A stretch of 64,000 bases of DNA from Armillaria gallica (Eukaryota; Basidiomycota; Agaricomycetes; Agaricales; Physalacriaceae). The translations under genes and the position numbers were made by a program. The notes beneath the pieces were generated by a model, which was given only the letters and a program-made list of their open reading frames with translations, ran no database searches and was not told where the DNA came from. How positions within the stretch are numbered: position 1 is the first letter of the stretch; the number at the start of each line of letters is the position of its first letter. This document shows, in pieces, positions 12,404-24,498 of this stretch. The stretch spans positions 558,001 through 622,000 of the forward strand of contig JBANDB010000012.1 in assembly GCA_037576215.1 (NCBI GenBank), written 5' to 3'.

Positions 12404-13506
12404 GTGCACGGCCTTTGCCGCTCCCCCTTGCGTCTGTCATCCATCCCTTCTCTCGGGTATGAAGGTGTTTCTTCGAATCATGGTAGGTTATTTTCTTCAT
12501 AATTCGATACTTATTCTCCTTGGATTTCAAGTCGAATGTCGCGTCCAAATTTTGTGTTCATCAAGGTAAATTTTTGTGAGGTCGACGCCCAGCGAAGGAT
12601 TTTGAAGATACTCATTTTAGGGCTCTGGTTTGAATGGTGTGTACTGCATTAATCGTTCGTTGACCTAGATTGATTTTTTTTGAATTTCAGATACCATATT
12701 ACCCCTTCAGAATCTCCATCGTACTCCCTTCTTCTTCTTTCCCTTTCCCTTCTCCCTGTTATGCCCCGAATCCCAGTCCCACCTAGTTTCGAGGGAGATT
12801 ACATCTGTCAGCATCCCTCTCGTCCGAAACAGCTTGAATCCAGGGATAAGAGCAATGGGGCGGTGTTTTTCCCCTGACACAATGTACCGTGACGAGCAAG
12901 GAGCGGAGAGAGTGTGTGATACCAGGTGTGCCTGAAGATGGCAGCACACCACGTGCGCAGGAGGAAGGACATTGACCTCACCAATCATCTGTGCGTTGAA
13001 CCACATGTCCCCACCCCGAGGCAGGCGTGTCCACTCTGTAGCCATCTCCATTCATCTGTTATCGCCGTCACCGTCCTCTGTTATTGCCACCATTCCTCCA
13101 TCGTTATCCTCACCTGTGGACTTGAACGTTTGAACTTTGAGTACCAGGCTACATCCAACCAGGTTTTGCCCCGCTGCGACATATCGACATCCCGCGACCG
13201 AGGTGTGGGGGCTGGTCTGTGATGAAGAGTTTATATTTGGAACGATGGGCACCGTGACAAGGGAGATCGACGACGCGTCCCCACCCCGAGGCAGGACCAT
13301 CTCTGCGACGCACCCTCCGGTGTTCGACAAGTGCACAGTGAGTTCTTTGCTCCTTGTTCCTCTATTATCTTTCATGTTGATATCTGATAGGTGCTTTTCC
13401 GCGATATTGAGCTCAGTGGCACCAGTCAGAAGCATGGTTGAGTGAACAGCGAGGGTAAGATTTATCATCAGTCAATGTCGCTTTTCACTCTAACCTTTTT
13501 CGTACA
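12404..13506. other. Intergenic or unresolved exons
   Basis: Open segments exist (12680-12877, 12926-13222, 13137-13445 plus) but I recognise no domain and found no frame that joins them. The 19-mer GTCCCCACCCCGAGGCAGG occurs twice (about 13008 and 13277), suggesting a partial local duplication. Confidence 0.35.
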
Positions 13507-14860
13507 GTGAATGGTACCGCCGCTCAGATATTTTATATTGAGAGAGCGGATGGTCGTTTGGCTATACCCTTTGATGCCGACACCGTATGGCATTTCTCCT
13601 TCACCTCGACATTCAAGGTATGTGTATTATACCTGTCTAGCGTCGTGTACTTACTAACCCATCGCCATCAGCCCCGAATTTTCAACCTACGGCGAGCTAC
13701 AGTCTCAAGGTCGCTCCTCAAGGTGTAGTGGAACTTAGGGTTTGAATGCTTGTATCAAGGTGCGAACGCTACACTTCATTTACAGCTCTCTCGCTTACCC
13801 TCCGCTAGCTTTGATGCTGGTCATGATGGCCATGAGCGGTTTCCACACCAACCAAATGGTCATGACCGGCTGCAACTACCACCGTGGATACCGATGTGGA
13901 ATGAGGATAGACTTGCGATCGATGAGAGGTTTTGGGAAGAAGCTGATATTTTTGTTAGCCTGAAGGACGTTGCGAGTAGAAGGATGTTGTGGCTGTACAT
14001 GCCTTTGTGTTTGACTACTAACTGGTCCCATCTAGCCAGACATCAACAGCGTATACTTCCTGTAGTAGGTGAGTATCATCGCCTTTCCTCCCATTTGGCG
14101 CTAACCTCGTTGCAGATATCACAAATATAATTCAATTTTGATACCAAGATGTAGCGGGCATAATGAGACTAATCCTCCGAAGGCATTCTTGTCAGGATTC
14201 TTTGGTGTTGGATGACACGATGGTTTGAACTGGCCTAAACTCATAAACACCACGAGTTGACACGTCCGTCGTGCATGTTCTATCATATAGCCACCATGTG
14301 GAATCTGGATGCCAGCGACCACCACCATCTTCTTGAAGTTCTTCCTTGTTCCGCTCACCGCTGGGCTCATCCTAAAATCCCACTTTTTGAGCCACCACAC
14401 TTCGGACACAGTGCAATTCGCCAGTAGTAGAGCGGGGCCTTTCGAATCATACATTGTCATGGCGGACTGGTTTGACCACCGCCACTACTCCCTCCTCGGA
14501 GATCTGCATATGAATATGAGTGTTACAAACCGTGTCTGTATTCCACGTTCAACTTTTCCTATCCTCTTGTCCTATGCCATATGGATCTCAATATGTGCAA
14601 TATTATCGTGGACAGGAGGTACGACGTGTGGTCAGTCGACTGGGGCATGTCTGGTGTGTCCCTCCGAGGTTCGAGTACGCAAACGATTGCATTTAAGTCA
14701 TAAGTCTTTCATCCTTCCTCTCCTCTTGTTTTCCTCGATGACGCATAGCCGTGCATGGCACACAGGACTCGGACCTGCCACGCCCCGCGATGGCCCACCA
14801 CTTCATAAAAATCCCCAGGGAAGTACGACTCGTAAATGTTTATGTGGACCTTCCAGGTAA
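13507..14860 (+). pseudogene. Degenerate APH-family phosphotransferase relic
   Basis: The clear signature is at about 14545-14660: 'LVLCHMDLNMCNIIVD' followed by 'VWSVDWGMSG'. These are the catalytic loop (HxDxxxxN) and the metal-binding Asp-Trp-Gly of the aminoglycoside phosphotransferase/choline kinase fold, and they resemble fungal APH proteins. The expected next segment (Pro-Pro-x-Phe-Glu-Tyr-Ala) is present at about 14665-14690 but in another frame, and a stop soon follows. Upstream pieces (13507-13620, 13750-14130) are open but not clearly part of the fold. A homologous, better kept gene follows at 15172. Local duplication followed by decay is the simplest reading. Confidence 0.55.
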
Positions 14861-15171
14861 CGCGTAGAGCAGCCGACGCAGTAGTACTATGTGGACGAAT
14901 ACCGTGGCTTTGAAATGTCCGTTGTTGTGGTCGCGTTGGAGAAACCCCTGAAATCAACCATGACGCGTCGATCGGAAATGGCCGGTGAGTGGCTTGCCAG
15001 CGGTATTAAAGACGTTCAAGGTTTTGTTCAGGATCCGACTTCGTCCTAGACTGCAAGGTCCTTGTTGACTATGAACCGGGTTGGTAGTGTTTCTCCAGTT
15101 CTTTGCAATCTTACGATCCCTACACTAGAATTTAGCACCACCATTCAATTTACCTTACCCAGGCCACCCGC

Positions 15172-16006
15172 TTGGGAACCTCATTCGCGGTTGGATCCAC
15201 CGAAGTCCTGATACGTATTTCCGGCATATACCGCCGCTACTTCAGACCAGGTCTCCAATATCTCGCTGATGATGGCGTCATTCCCCTGCCCTTCAATCTT
15301 GTTCTCAAATTCAGCCCACATGCAGGCAGAGGGGACAGCTATGCCCCTCGCACGTTCTATGGGCATTCCCGCGCCTCGTTTTATTTCATGCGGCGAACAT
15401 TTTCCAAACACGAGCTCTCGCCAGGGATCTATCCTCATGACGCGTATACCTGGGAAAACGCTGCAGGATGCCATTGCATCATTATCTCCCAAGGAGCTCC
15501 ACACCATCATGCAGGAGCTCGCTGGGATTATAGACCGTATGCGGTCGTACTCAAACCCATGGGGCACTCATGTATGTGGCGTCGACGGAAAAGGCATCTT
15601 CAGCAGACGCGTGCCAGGTGGCCATATCAGTGCTTGCCAAGACGAGTGTTTCTTTTATGTTACCCTTCTTCGGGCTGCCCACGCTCGAGATGATGAAGGT
15701 CGCGCCATACACGAAAAGGCCAAAAATATGCCAACGTTGTTCCCTCATGATATCGTGTTCACTCATGGTGATCTTTGGGATCATAATATCATGGTGGATC
15801 AAGGTCATATTAGCGGTATCGTCGATTGGGAATGTGCGGGGTGGCTGCCCGAGTATTGGGAGTATACCTCAATCCTTCGGAGGACTGGGATACGGGTACC
15901 TTGGGCCCTACGACTCGCTACGCTGCCCGGATATGAATATTCCGAGGAGATGGAATACGACTTGGCCATGATAGCACTTTCAGATAGCTCATTTCCGATG
16001 TGCTAA
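15172..16006 (+). CDS. APH-family (phosphotransferase enzyme family) protein, probable frameshift
   Basis: Kinase-like APH fold. The segment 'SILMTRIPGKTL' matches the strand-linker of the N-lobe; 'FTHGDLWDHNIMVD' is the catalytic HGDLxxxNI loop; 'GIVDWECAGWLPEYWEY' holds the metal-binding Asp. From 15269 the frame is open to the TAA-type end at 16006 (245 aa). The expected N-terminal lobe (for example 'DGVIPLPFNLVLKF') lies in the frame opened at 15172, so a one-base shift is needed near 15310. That is a sequencing error, a real lesion, or the protein starts at 15269 without its N-lobe. Fungal members are usually of unknown substrate, so antibiotic resistance should not be assumed. It lies tail-to-tail with the P450. 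Confidence 0.65.
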
Positions 16007-16201
16007 TCGCTAGTACTGTAGTTGAGATTTGGGTCAGTTATTGACATCGACACATCACTAGGAGCGACCCTTTAACAAAACACGCGTGCTTTGTCTTCTA
16101 CAAGCATGTTTATTTGTAGAATTCGGGTATGGAATACTACAATATGCGGCGTTTGCTGCATACCTCAGAAGAAAGTCCTTGACACCAATGAAGCCTCTCC
16201 G

Positions 16202-18556
16202 TTATCCCAAAAAGGAGACGCGTAACAGAATCTGAGGGCCCTGACTAGCTTTACCCTCGACTACCGGGACAATCACGGGTCCAGCTGTAAATTCCTGCAT
16301 TTTCATACCCTCCGGTAAACTGAATTGGAAATGCTTCAAAAGATCGACAACGATAACTTGCATTTCCATGATCCTATAATTCCAAACAGTTAGATGACGA
16401 GATAAAGGCTTTGACTACTAAGATCTGACTGACGCAAATTGCCACCTTGACGTTTTCACCTATAATCAGTGCTAGAAACGGGAAACAAGTGAGAACCTAC
16501 CCGATGCATGAACGCGTTCCGGAGCCTTATTGGGTAGTGAGTGAGTGAGCGGTCACTAGAGGAGTAAGATGTAGGGCTCACTGAATGACATCCTAGAAAA
16601 TCAAACTCAGCTTTCCTTTCAGTAAGAGTGAGTTCAAACCTTACTCACAAATTGGCATACACCCCGAGGGGACCCTGAGGCTTAGCTCGGTCGTTAAAAA
16701 ATCGGTCTGGAATCCACTGGTCTGCGTCGGAACCCCAGATGCTCGGGAGACTAGTAGTATGATTAGACACTACGATGTCTACTATCCAGCTGAAACTCAT
16801 ACCGGTTATACGTGTATACCGAGCAAAGAAGTGTCTGTCCTTGTGGGATAGGGATGTATTTCGAGACCTTCCCGTCCTTGGTGATGATTGGTTCGGAGAG
16901 CGGGAGGCACTCGTCTTGGATTGTCCTACGCATGAGGGTGGGTGCGATAGGGTGCAGACGAAGAGCTTCCTGTCAATGACTGGAATCAGAGCCTGATTAA
17001 AGAGCCACCTGTGGCCATCCCCACGTACTTTGATGGTAGCGTTGAGAAAGGTCATCGAATCATAGTCGGTCGAGGAGAGTTTGCCATTCTGCAGTCGACC
17101 TTGCGAAATCTCCTCGCGTATGTTGTTTTGATCTTCGGGATGTGCAGCAAGTTCGTACAATAGCCATCCTAGGGTAGTAGCTGCCGTCTCGTGCCCGGCA
17201 ATGACAAATGTGCTACAGTGAGAAAATACGTCAACTAGGCTAGAGATTCCCGAAAGGAAAACTTGCCCAAGCTGCGCCTCGACTTCATCATCCTCCATTT
17301 GACCTGCGGCGCGCGCTCTACCTGAAAATGACCCTGGTATTCGAAACACAGATCATGAGAACGTTCATTGACGACCGACATAGGACATCAACAAGATCCC
17401 TATTTTCTCCGTCGTCGTTGCCCATCCTTCGGCTGAAGGCTGTCCGAGCGACTCGTTTTGCCATGTCTCCGACATTCGAGAGGTGTCGCGTCTCACGGGT
17501 GGAAACAAGCTTTAGGAATTTCAGCGGAGTATCAGGAAGGAGTCTGATTAAGGCCATAAGCATAAGCTCAAGCGACGAAGGGTTTGATTGTGAATCAATG
17601 CTGTTCAGATAGAAATCAGATGAGAATCTCCTTCGATAAAGGAATCTTACAAAACGGTTCTCAAGGCATCCCTTAGCTCGTTCTTCTTCTCATCGAACGA
17701 GCCAAAGTCATACTGAAAAGCGGCTACGAAATGGATGATATTTTGAAATTCCTGTGGAAAGGACACAGCACTTACTTTGACCGATTATGTCCATCGTAGC
17801 TTTCCCGATCCAGTCCAAGACGTTGAACACGGTGGCTCCGGTGTCTAAAGAATCCTTTGTCACGCTGATGAGCTAATATGTATTACTTGGATGACTCGAT
17901 CACATGCAGGTGTACAAGTCTTACCTTATCACTGCAGTCCTGGAAGCGTAACTGCAAATTCTGTAGCTGTGAATGAGAGAAAGCCGAATTGATGATTTTA
18001 CGTTGGCGTCGGTGAACTTCGCCTACGAACAAATGTTGATGTAAATACTAAATCAATGAGTGCGGGACGTACCCTCCACTGAGACAAGGCCTTTTCCCAG
18101 GAGCAGATCGATTAAAAATGTAGAGTCTTTAGTTTTAGGGAAGCGGTTGCCAGACGGATAACTTGATAAGATATATCCGAGAGCTGCAGGATCAGATACA
18201 ACGAGAATGTCTTGCTGAACGATTCTGATATATGAGTGACTGAACAGAAACAAGATGCGGCTTCACTGACAGCAAAGCATGCGCCGATCCGATAAACAGC
18301 TCCGTAATGACTCGCCCATTGCATCTCCAGCTCACCGAAATTAGATTGGTTGCGCAGGACGCGTTCATGACCTGTTCAACCATTAGCTTCCATATGTAAA
18401 TTTGAAAGAGAAAAGAATATTACCAAACAAAATAGAGGGAGATGGCGGTCCTCGTATGAGTTTGACTGACGTTCGTTTGATTCGCGAATTCAAGAAGAGA
18501 ACCGCGGCGCCGGTCAAAAGGAAAATCACAATAGCGTTTGTGTTGATATGATCCAT
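16202..18556 (-). CDS. Cytochrome P450 monooxygenase
   Basis: An intron-rich microsomal P450. The start at 18556 gives an N-terminal membrane anchor (hydrophobic stretch after 'MDHINTN', then basic residues and the Pro-rich hinge 'IRGPPSPS'). Later exons carry the I-helix 'FVIAGHETAATTLGW' (about 17190), the K-helix ExxR as 'EALRLHP' (about 16950), the PERF-region text 'WIPDRFF' (about 16700) and the haem loop 'GTRSCIG' (about 16510). The last exon reads 'MEMQVIVVDLLKHFQF' and ends at TAA 16202-16204. Introns are about 50 nt with GT-AG ends. The Phe that normally starts FxxGxRxCxG was not found in my splice model, so that junction, or the gene's integrity, needs checking. Substrate unknown. 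Confidence 0.85.
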
Positions 18557-19329
18557 TTCTGCGACAGAAGCAAGGCGCAATGGACAGGTATCGAGAGCTG
18601 TTTAAGTGCTCCCTTCAGTGTAATCACCATCGAGAACGCTTATATCCTGCATAGACGGATCTTGTCGTTCGGAACTTGGACCTGAGCACGAGCATACCTG
18701 CCAGCTTTACAGCACCGAGTCTATCGTAGATCATGTATCATCAGAGTATCCTCGAACACTTTGTTAGTCCAGGTCCCGTCTATGCTCCGGGTTCTTTTAT
18801 TGGCCAGAAAGTCGTACTTTGCGCGCAATCCGATGTCCAGAAGTGTGCAATATACTCGGGGAACAATTCGCGGTAGTCGGCAGATTGTTGCCACCAACTT
18901 CCTTGGAATCTAGCGGCGAGCTGATCGGAGATTGACACCAAGAAGGACCGGCCAGAGTCGACAGAGATACCCGGTCCAAACGTTAGTCGCTAGTAGTATG
19001 CACAGCGGCAGTGCGGTTATAGGACGTGGAATGGTGGCCATAAATGGATTAGCGCCTCGTTTTTGTCTACTTTTTTAGGCGATGCTGATAGGTGGCAAGA
19101 AAGAAAAGTTCCGACCGATAACTTTCCCACGGCTCAAAATCGCGCGCATGTGATCTCGACGTGTCTAGTAAGATTCACGCTTGTACTTCGAATTATTTCT
19201 TGCAAGCGATATGGCTCCTTTGGAGCTCGTTGCTGATATTTCACATAGCTCCCATTGTCCAGAGATTACAGCTTCAACATATTATCCTGACATCTACTTG
19301 ATATTTGCCTGAAGTTGCTTTATCATACA
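18557..19329. other. Intergenic, no gene seen
   Basis: The upstream region of the P450 and the 3' flank of the next minus-strand gene. Only short open frames and no RNA gene or repeat were seen. Confidence 0.5.
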
Positions 19330-20415
19330 CTAGCCACAAATAGCCACTTCAGCCCACCATACACGCTTGTCCCTCGAGTATAGTCCCACTAACTTGAGAT
19401 TTTCCTCATCCGTGACCAACGGGAGATCCTCGTCCGTGCGCGAAGGAGATATCTTCGATGCTTCTCTCTGTCAGGAGTCCCAGTGTGAGAAACGGACAAG
19501 AATGATTGAACACCAACATACCCTCAAGATGGTACAATAACCAAGAGCGACGCTGTATGCTACATCAATGTATCGCATCCCCGTGACATGCGAGCACTTC
19601 GCTGCTATTCGGATATATTGAGGGAGGTAACCGTTTGACTACAAGTGCTCAGGTCAGATATTGAGTGATCCAGCACACGTAAAGATGGGCATACGTGGAA
19701 CACGACATCGATAAACGGCAGCCCGGCCAGGGCCTTGGGATATTGGTCCGGATACTGCAAGCAAGATCCGTTCCCGCGGAGGATCCGGTTCATACTCACC
19801 CCTAAAGAGGTGGTGTAGGCAGCTTCAAATGGGATGTAATATTTATGACCAGCCCACATTGGTGTGGGGTACTTATGCCTGATGTCGGTGGAGATGTTGT
19901 TGCCACTGATGACCGGGTGACACGTCTGCACACAATTCAGCCGGAGTGGAAGTGGATGAAATGGAAACGTACGGGGACGGTGGTAATGTGGACAGTACCG
20001 ATCAGGTGAAAGTTGAGGCAAGTTTCTGTACAGGGCATAACCTCCTCGTCTGCGCTGCGGATCTATGAGGACGAAATGGGTAAGGCGAAGCGAGGGAAAG
20101 TCAGACACGACCTACTTCATGAGTGTAGAGGTCGTAGACGAGTTGATTGGGGTCATTCTGGTTATATTCATCAGTGATATAGGTAAGAGGCAAGAAGGCC
20201 TCTGAACACACCGCGTTGATTGATTCCGTCCCATACGAAGCGATCTACGAATAGAGTCTGATAAGGACGATTGGTGAATGCACAGCGAATTGTGACCCTA
20301 CTGATAGCTCGGATCCATGCATTGAAGTCCCATCACTATTTAGGAGTGGGGGAGGGTCTGGCACCGATGGATTGTGATCCTGACGAAAGAACGACCTAAA
20401 CTGATCAAAAGCCAT
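19330..20415 (-). CDS. Uncharacterised protein, family X member A (272 aa)
   Basis: I do not recognise the family. Six exons close in phase: 20415-20302, 20244-20116, 20062-19973, 19925-19695, 19638-19522, 19467-19330. There is no signal peptide or membrane span. Notable segments are 'SYGTE' (exon 2), 'VYDLYTHE', 'CLNFHLIGTVHITTVP', 'LAGLPFIDVVFH' and 'NGYLPQYIRIAAKCSH', and a C-terminal 'WWAEVAICG'. The same ordered landmarks and most intron sites recur in the gene at 25164-26388, which is strong evidence that both models are real. The start is the first Met after a TATA-like sequence. Confidence 0.8.
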
Positions 20416-20491
20416 CTGTGATTTCCGTCGTGTCGGAGTCCATCTTAACAACAAAGGGGGAAAGAAGTAGTATTGACTTGAACTCCAGCGG

Positions 20492-20503
20492 ATTATATAT
20501 AAT
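20492..20503 (-). promoter_or_regulatory. TATA-like element of family X member A
   Basis: ATTATATATAAT, about 77-88 bases upstream of the ATG at 20415. Position and composition fit a core promoter. Confidence 0.4.
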
Positions 20504-21628
20504 GGCCCGTGCAATTTACAATGACAATGAACGCCCAAGACAAAGGCCACGAAGAAACTTCTTTGTTATTTCAAAGCATGGCGAACAAGGGCTGGCAATG
20601 GTGGGTAACCTTCGTTGTTGGCTTGTGGCTCCTTCTTCCATGTGTCTGGTATCGGATTGCGTGAAGGCAGATTCGCAGACAAAGAAAAAGAAGAGTGGCG
20701 TTTAGAAAGCTCGATAGGGAATAGTACCTTTCACATTTTTGCATGACAAAATCAAAGTGATTTATGTGTGCAGGAATGACATGCATTTCAACACAGCCCA
20801 CCAGCCGAAGTGAAAGCTCGAGAATAGCAAGTCTAAAGGGAAAAGGTCAGATTGAAAGGAACGTGTGCGATGATCAGGAAAAAGACAAAAAGGGTCAGTC
20901 GAAGTTTGGTCGCAGTCTGAGAACGGGACGATGACGTCATCGACGTGACTCCGGTCCGGAGCAGTACTTTGCAACAACAACATTACACCGCCTTTACACA
21001 ACCACAAAGCACCCTGTAGTCGAGCGACGAGCACAGACGCATGCGGGGGAAAGTGCTCAAGTCGGATGTCCCGAATCTGATTTTCAATTTTCAAGCCGCT
21101 CGGCGCTTGAGCGAGGAGACGAAGACAATATCTTCGACAGAGACTCGTAGAATAGGCTACCGGACAGTAGACAATACAACATAGCATAGAATAAACGAGA
21201 GTTTGAAGGACACGGGTAGCAGGCAAGCATATTTAATGGTATTCGTCCAATTTTGAAGTTCAGTCAATACGTTGTGAGTTGCTGGTGACTCTTCTAGTGA
21301 GTTTGGGTGTCCCTGGGCGTACTTTTTATGGGGAGGGTGCAGGTAGTCCAATCGCTATGCTTGCCACTGAGTATGTTCTATCGACGAAGGTAAAGCTTAT
21401 CGTGACCAGCACTCTCAGCTTGTGATATCAAACAACCACATGTATATATGTTTCAAGTTTTCACAGAGTAAACGAACGACTACTAGTTTTGTAGAGCCTG
21501 TTGAAAGGACAAAAGGAGAGGCAGGGTATAGTTATCAAAAGAGAGGGTCAGAGATGTCATAGGTATGGAAGCTGAGGAAACAAGAAGAGAAGGTAACAGA
21601 CATACGAACGATGTCCGAAATTTAAGGA
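20504..21628. other. Intergenic
   Basis: Separates family X member A from the secreted two-module gene. A 154-codon minus-strand open frame (20762-21226) has no recognisable domain and is probably chance. Confidence 0.4.
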
Positions 21629-23007
21629 CTAAGCTCGCGGTACGGTCACGCCCGAGTGCATAGCCCCAAAGTCAGTGGAACTGACCCAGAAACTGTCATC
21701 GGTAGTCACCTGCTCAAATCCAGCAGGAGGTTCCGAGGTCATAGTCTTCCAGGACCCATCCGTAAGGTATCTCTCCGACGAGCCATCGCTGTACGCAATC
21801 AAGATCCCACCAGCAAGCCAACTCTGAGAATTGGCCAATGTGTTCGCACCATCAACTGCGATGACATTGACGTCTGGATCCAACTGTGGGATAGAATAAA
21901 CCTCCATCGAAGTCCAGTCTTCTGCGCTGCCGATGTTATCACCATTGACATACAAAGTATATCCATCATCCCTAAACATCTCAGGTCAGTTCATGGAAGA
22001 AAATTAGGGGAAGAAATAGTAGACATACGCAGTCACAAAGACCTTTCCACAGACGGCAGCCTTCCCGTAGGGCGAAGTGATCGTCTTCCGGAACGGTCTG
22101 TGTCCAACAGGTGCAGTCCCTTGTGCGTTGGTTTCGTTCGTCCAGATATCCCTCGTACCCGTCACGTTAACCGCAGGTGGGAGAACAAACGGCTGGGACC
22201 AGGGCGTGCTTGTTCCGGCCTGAATCAAGGTCGCATTCAGCCATGCAGAATCATTGAAGCTCGGACTCGTCCAGCCGGATGGTGGTGGAGTTTGGAGCGT
22301 CTTCCACGTATTGTCAGTGACAATCGTCTCGGTGGTACCATCACTATAGTCGACAAGGATTGTAGCAATGAGCGAGGCGGCGTCTCCAACTGTGTTGGTC
22401 CCAGCGATAGCAAACACGTTCTTGTTCTCGGGCTGCAAGCCTGCAGTGTACACCGCAGGGTTCACCCAACCATTCCCTGATCCGATCTCTGCCCCGTTCA
22501 CAGTGATCGAATAAGTATCGTCACTATGAGAGTGTGAGTACGACGTTTGGATCGGAAGATGAAGACGGACCTGGAAATGATGATAGTCGCGCATACAGGA
22601 CATTTGGTGCTTGAAGAGGGTACGACCTTGCGAAATGGTCGTATACCGAGAGGCATCGGTTTCTCTCCCGTCCAAATCCAGAACGATTTGTCAAAGTTGA
22701 GTGTCGGCGCGACGGCACGAGCATCGAGCGATCGCAATGCTACCGCGTCTGTATCCGCAGAGGCGTTCGCGGCGATGTCTGCAGACACGTTCGCGGTGAC
22801 GGCTGCAGAAATATCTACAGGATAATCAGAGAAATGAACATGGCAGCACGCAAGCCGTCTAACCTGCTATGGGGTGCAAGATAGTACTACTCACGACAGA
22901 CAAGAAGGCGGGTAACAGGAAAAAGACTGGAGAGTACGTGAGTACGAATCAATACAAGTCCGGCACAGCTGGATGTCGGTGAATGAGTACCCACCCTTGG
23001 AGAGCAT
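21629..23007 (-). CDS. Secreted protein with two tandem galactose-binding-like modules
   Basis: Five exons close in phase for 376 aa: 23007-22995, 22926-22891, 22814-22571, 22523-22029, 21971-21629. The first two encode a signal peptide ('MLSKVFFLLPAFLSVV'). An alternative donor four bases further into intron 2 is possible, because GTAGTA and GTACTA both fit, and would add one codon. Two repeats follow, each with the pattern 'DDTYSITVNG' / 'DDGYTLYVNG', 'NVFAIAGTNT' / 'NVIAVDGANT', 'LVDYSDGTTE' / 'IAYSDGSSE' and a Trp-Lys-Thr segment. This is the jelly-roll pattern seen in the N-terminal carbohydrate-binding regions of alpha-L-rhamnosidase-like proteins. No catalytic domain is attached. A surface or wall-glycan-binding role is inferred. 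Confidence 0.85.
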
Positions 23008-23790
23008 CGCAAAAGCTAGATGGTTATTTTTCCGAGTCAACGTCGAAGCGTTATATACCGACTGGCAACCGATTTCCAAAAACACATAGTCAAAGAAATT
23101 CAAGGTATTTCTTTCGGTGACAGCGATAATATTGATGAGAAGGGCTTCGGAAAATCTTCACTTTCACCGTCTTGGTGGCAAGATGCATTGAGGAAGATTA
23201 CATGTCCCGAGAAATCTGGATAACCACATGCATACAGCATCCAGAATTTTTGCATTCAGCAGTCGAATGTATATTCATCCCCGGAAGAATCCAAGCCATG
23301 AGGGATTTGCAAAAAAAAAAAGCTTCTTTCTGATACACGAACCGTTCAGTGATCGTTCTGCAAGTCAGACCTTGAGGTCAGAGGATCGTAGAAGACGTAG
23401 TGGTAGTAGGCAGCACGCGGAGAGTCGAAGCCTTCACTTAAGCGCGCAACAGGACCCAGTCTATCCATTGCGCCACTGTTTGATGATATCAATGATGGAA
23501 GTTCCCGTGATATAGTAGATACACATACCTGTTTTTTTGCTGACCCGTTCTCCTTCTCCGAGTCGTGTACTTGAGCCATGGACAATATGACGATTCGTCA
23601 GGGACTGTCATTACAAGAACTGGTGACGCACTGCGCAGCATGTCAGAGATACCCAAAGACGTATTGTGCGACATTGAAAGAGGTGCCACTTGGATCTTCA
23701 TAGTAGCGACGATGATGTACCGCCCAATGCCCCCATCTTCTACTATAGGATCTTCTATCGGTAAAAGATGTAAAAGATGGAGATTGGACA
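23008..23790. other. Intergenic
   Basis: Promoter side of the secreted two-module gene. No gene recognised; short open frames overlap on both strands without shared structure. Confidence 0.4.
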
Positions 23791-23799
23791 TGGTGGCAG

Positions 23800-24057
23800 T
23801 TGGCTCGGTCCGGTCCCTCCGTGATCATGTGCACACCGGGCGCAGTTCTCCGCTTGTTCGCCGTGCTTTGGCTACATCCAGGTTATATCCGCGACTCTCA
23901 CCAGCCTTTCTCCATTTTCTCTCCTACTAGCGCGACGGTTCCGGCGATTTTACCGGAGCTTGACAAGTTTGTTATGGACTTGACCGACGGGGCGGCGCTA
24001 ATTCTCTCAAAATTCACTACGTCAATAATATCAATCAAAACGCAGCCGTGGATGTAA
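23800..24057 (+). pseudogene. Fragment related to the gene at about 46.2-46.85 kb
   Basis: The open segment contains 'LPELDKFVMDLTD' then 'ILSKFTTSIIS', matching 'MQELGKFVVDLTE' and 'IPSKFSTSVIS' on the minus strand near 46.35 kb. The preceding intron (pyrimidine-rich CCTTTCTCCATT text then TAG) and the exon end GCTACATC.AG|GT are also shared. Frames across the shared junction do not agree here and a stop appears in one, so this copy looks decayed. Function unknown. Confidence 0.4.
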
Positions 24058-24400
24058 GGAAGACAAAGGCATGGCGCTCAATCAGAGCATTGGTATTCCC
24101 ACAGCGGACCGCGTGTTTCCCCGCTGACATATCACGATTGTTCGCCTGTGTTAGGTTTTCATCAAGGGAAGACATCAATATCTGTTCGAAATCACAAAAG
24201 ACAAAAGATTCATGGAATTCACCAGTAACCACGACGGTTTCCATGTTTGTCCATGTTTCTTGGACTGAAATAGGTCATCCACGAAGGCCTTTGGTTCCGG
24301 TCACTGAATGTCGCAGATCGCCTCGACCTGGTCAATGTAAGGATGATTGTTCATTCATTATTTGTATTCATAACCTTTATTGGCCATAGTCTCCAAAACT

Positions 24401-24444
24401 CCCTATAGTTCCGGCGATTTGCACAAATCCCTATAACTATAGGG
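24401..24444 (+). promoter_or_regulatory. Inverted repeat upstream of the PPxY membrane-protein gene
   Basis: CCCTATAGTT at 24401 is repeated inverted as AACTATAGGG at 24435-24444, and CCCTATA at 24429 pairs with TATAGGG at 24438-24444. The site lies 55 bases before the ATG, where a dimeric regulator could bind. No protein can be named. Confidence 0.35.
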
Positions 24445-24498
24445 CAGGAGGTACCCTACAGTGCCCAGGACTACTAGTTTCCCTTCGCCTGGACTGCC

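Noticed and set aside
13052..13468. Minus-strand frame of 138 codons overlapping plus-strand frames
   Set aside because: It is open on both strands because of composition; neither strand gives a recognisable protein.
20762..21226. Minus-strand open frame of 154 codons upstream of family X member A
   Set aside because: Composition looks like chance (clusters of Cys, Leu and Ser with no pattern), no conserved motif, no paralogue in the window.
21656..22480. Plus-strand 274-codon frame
   Set aside because: Antisense shadow of the secreted two-module gene, whose minus-strand exons carry clear repeats and a signal peptide.
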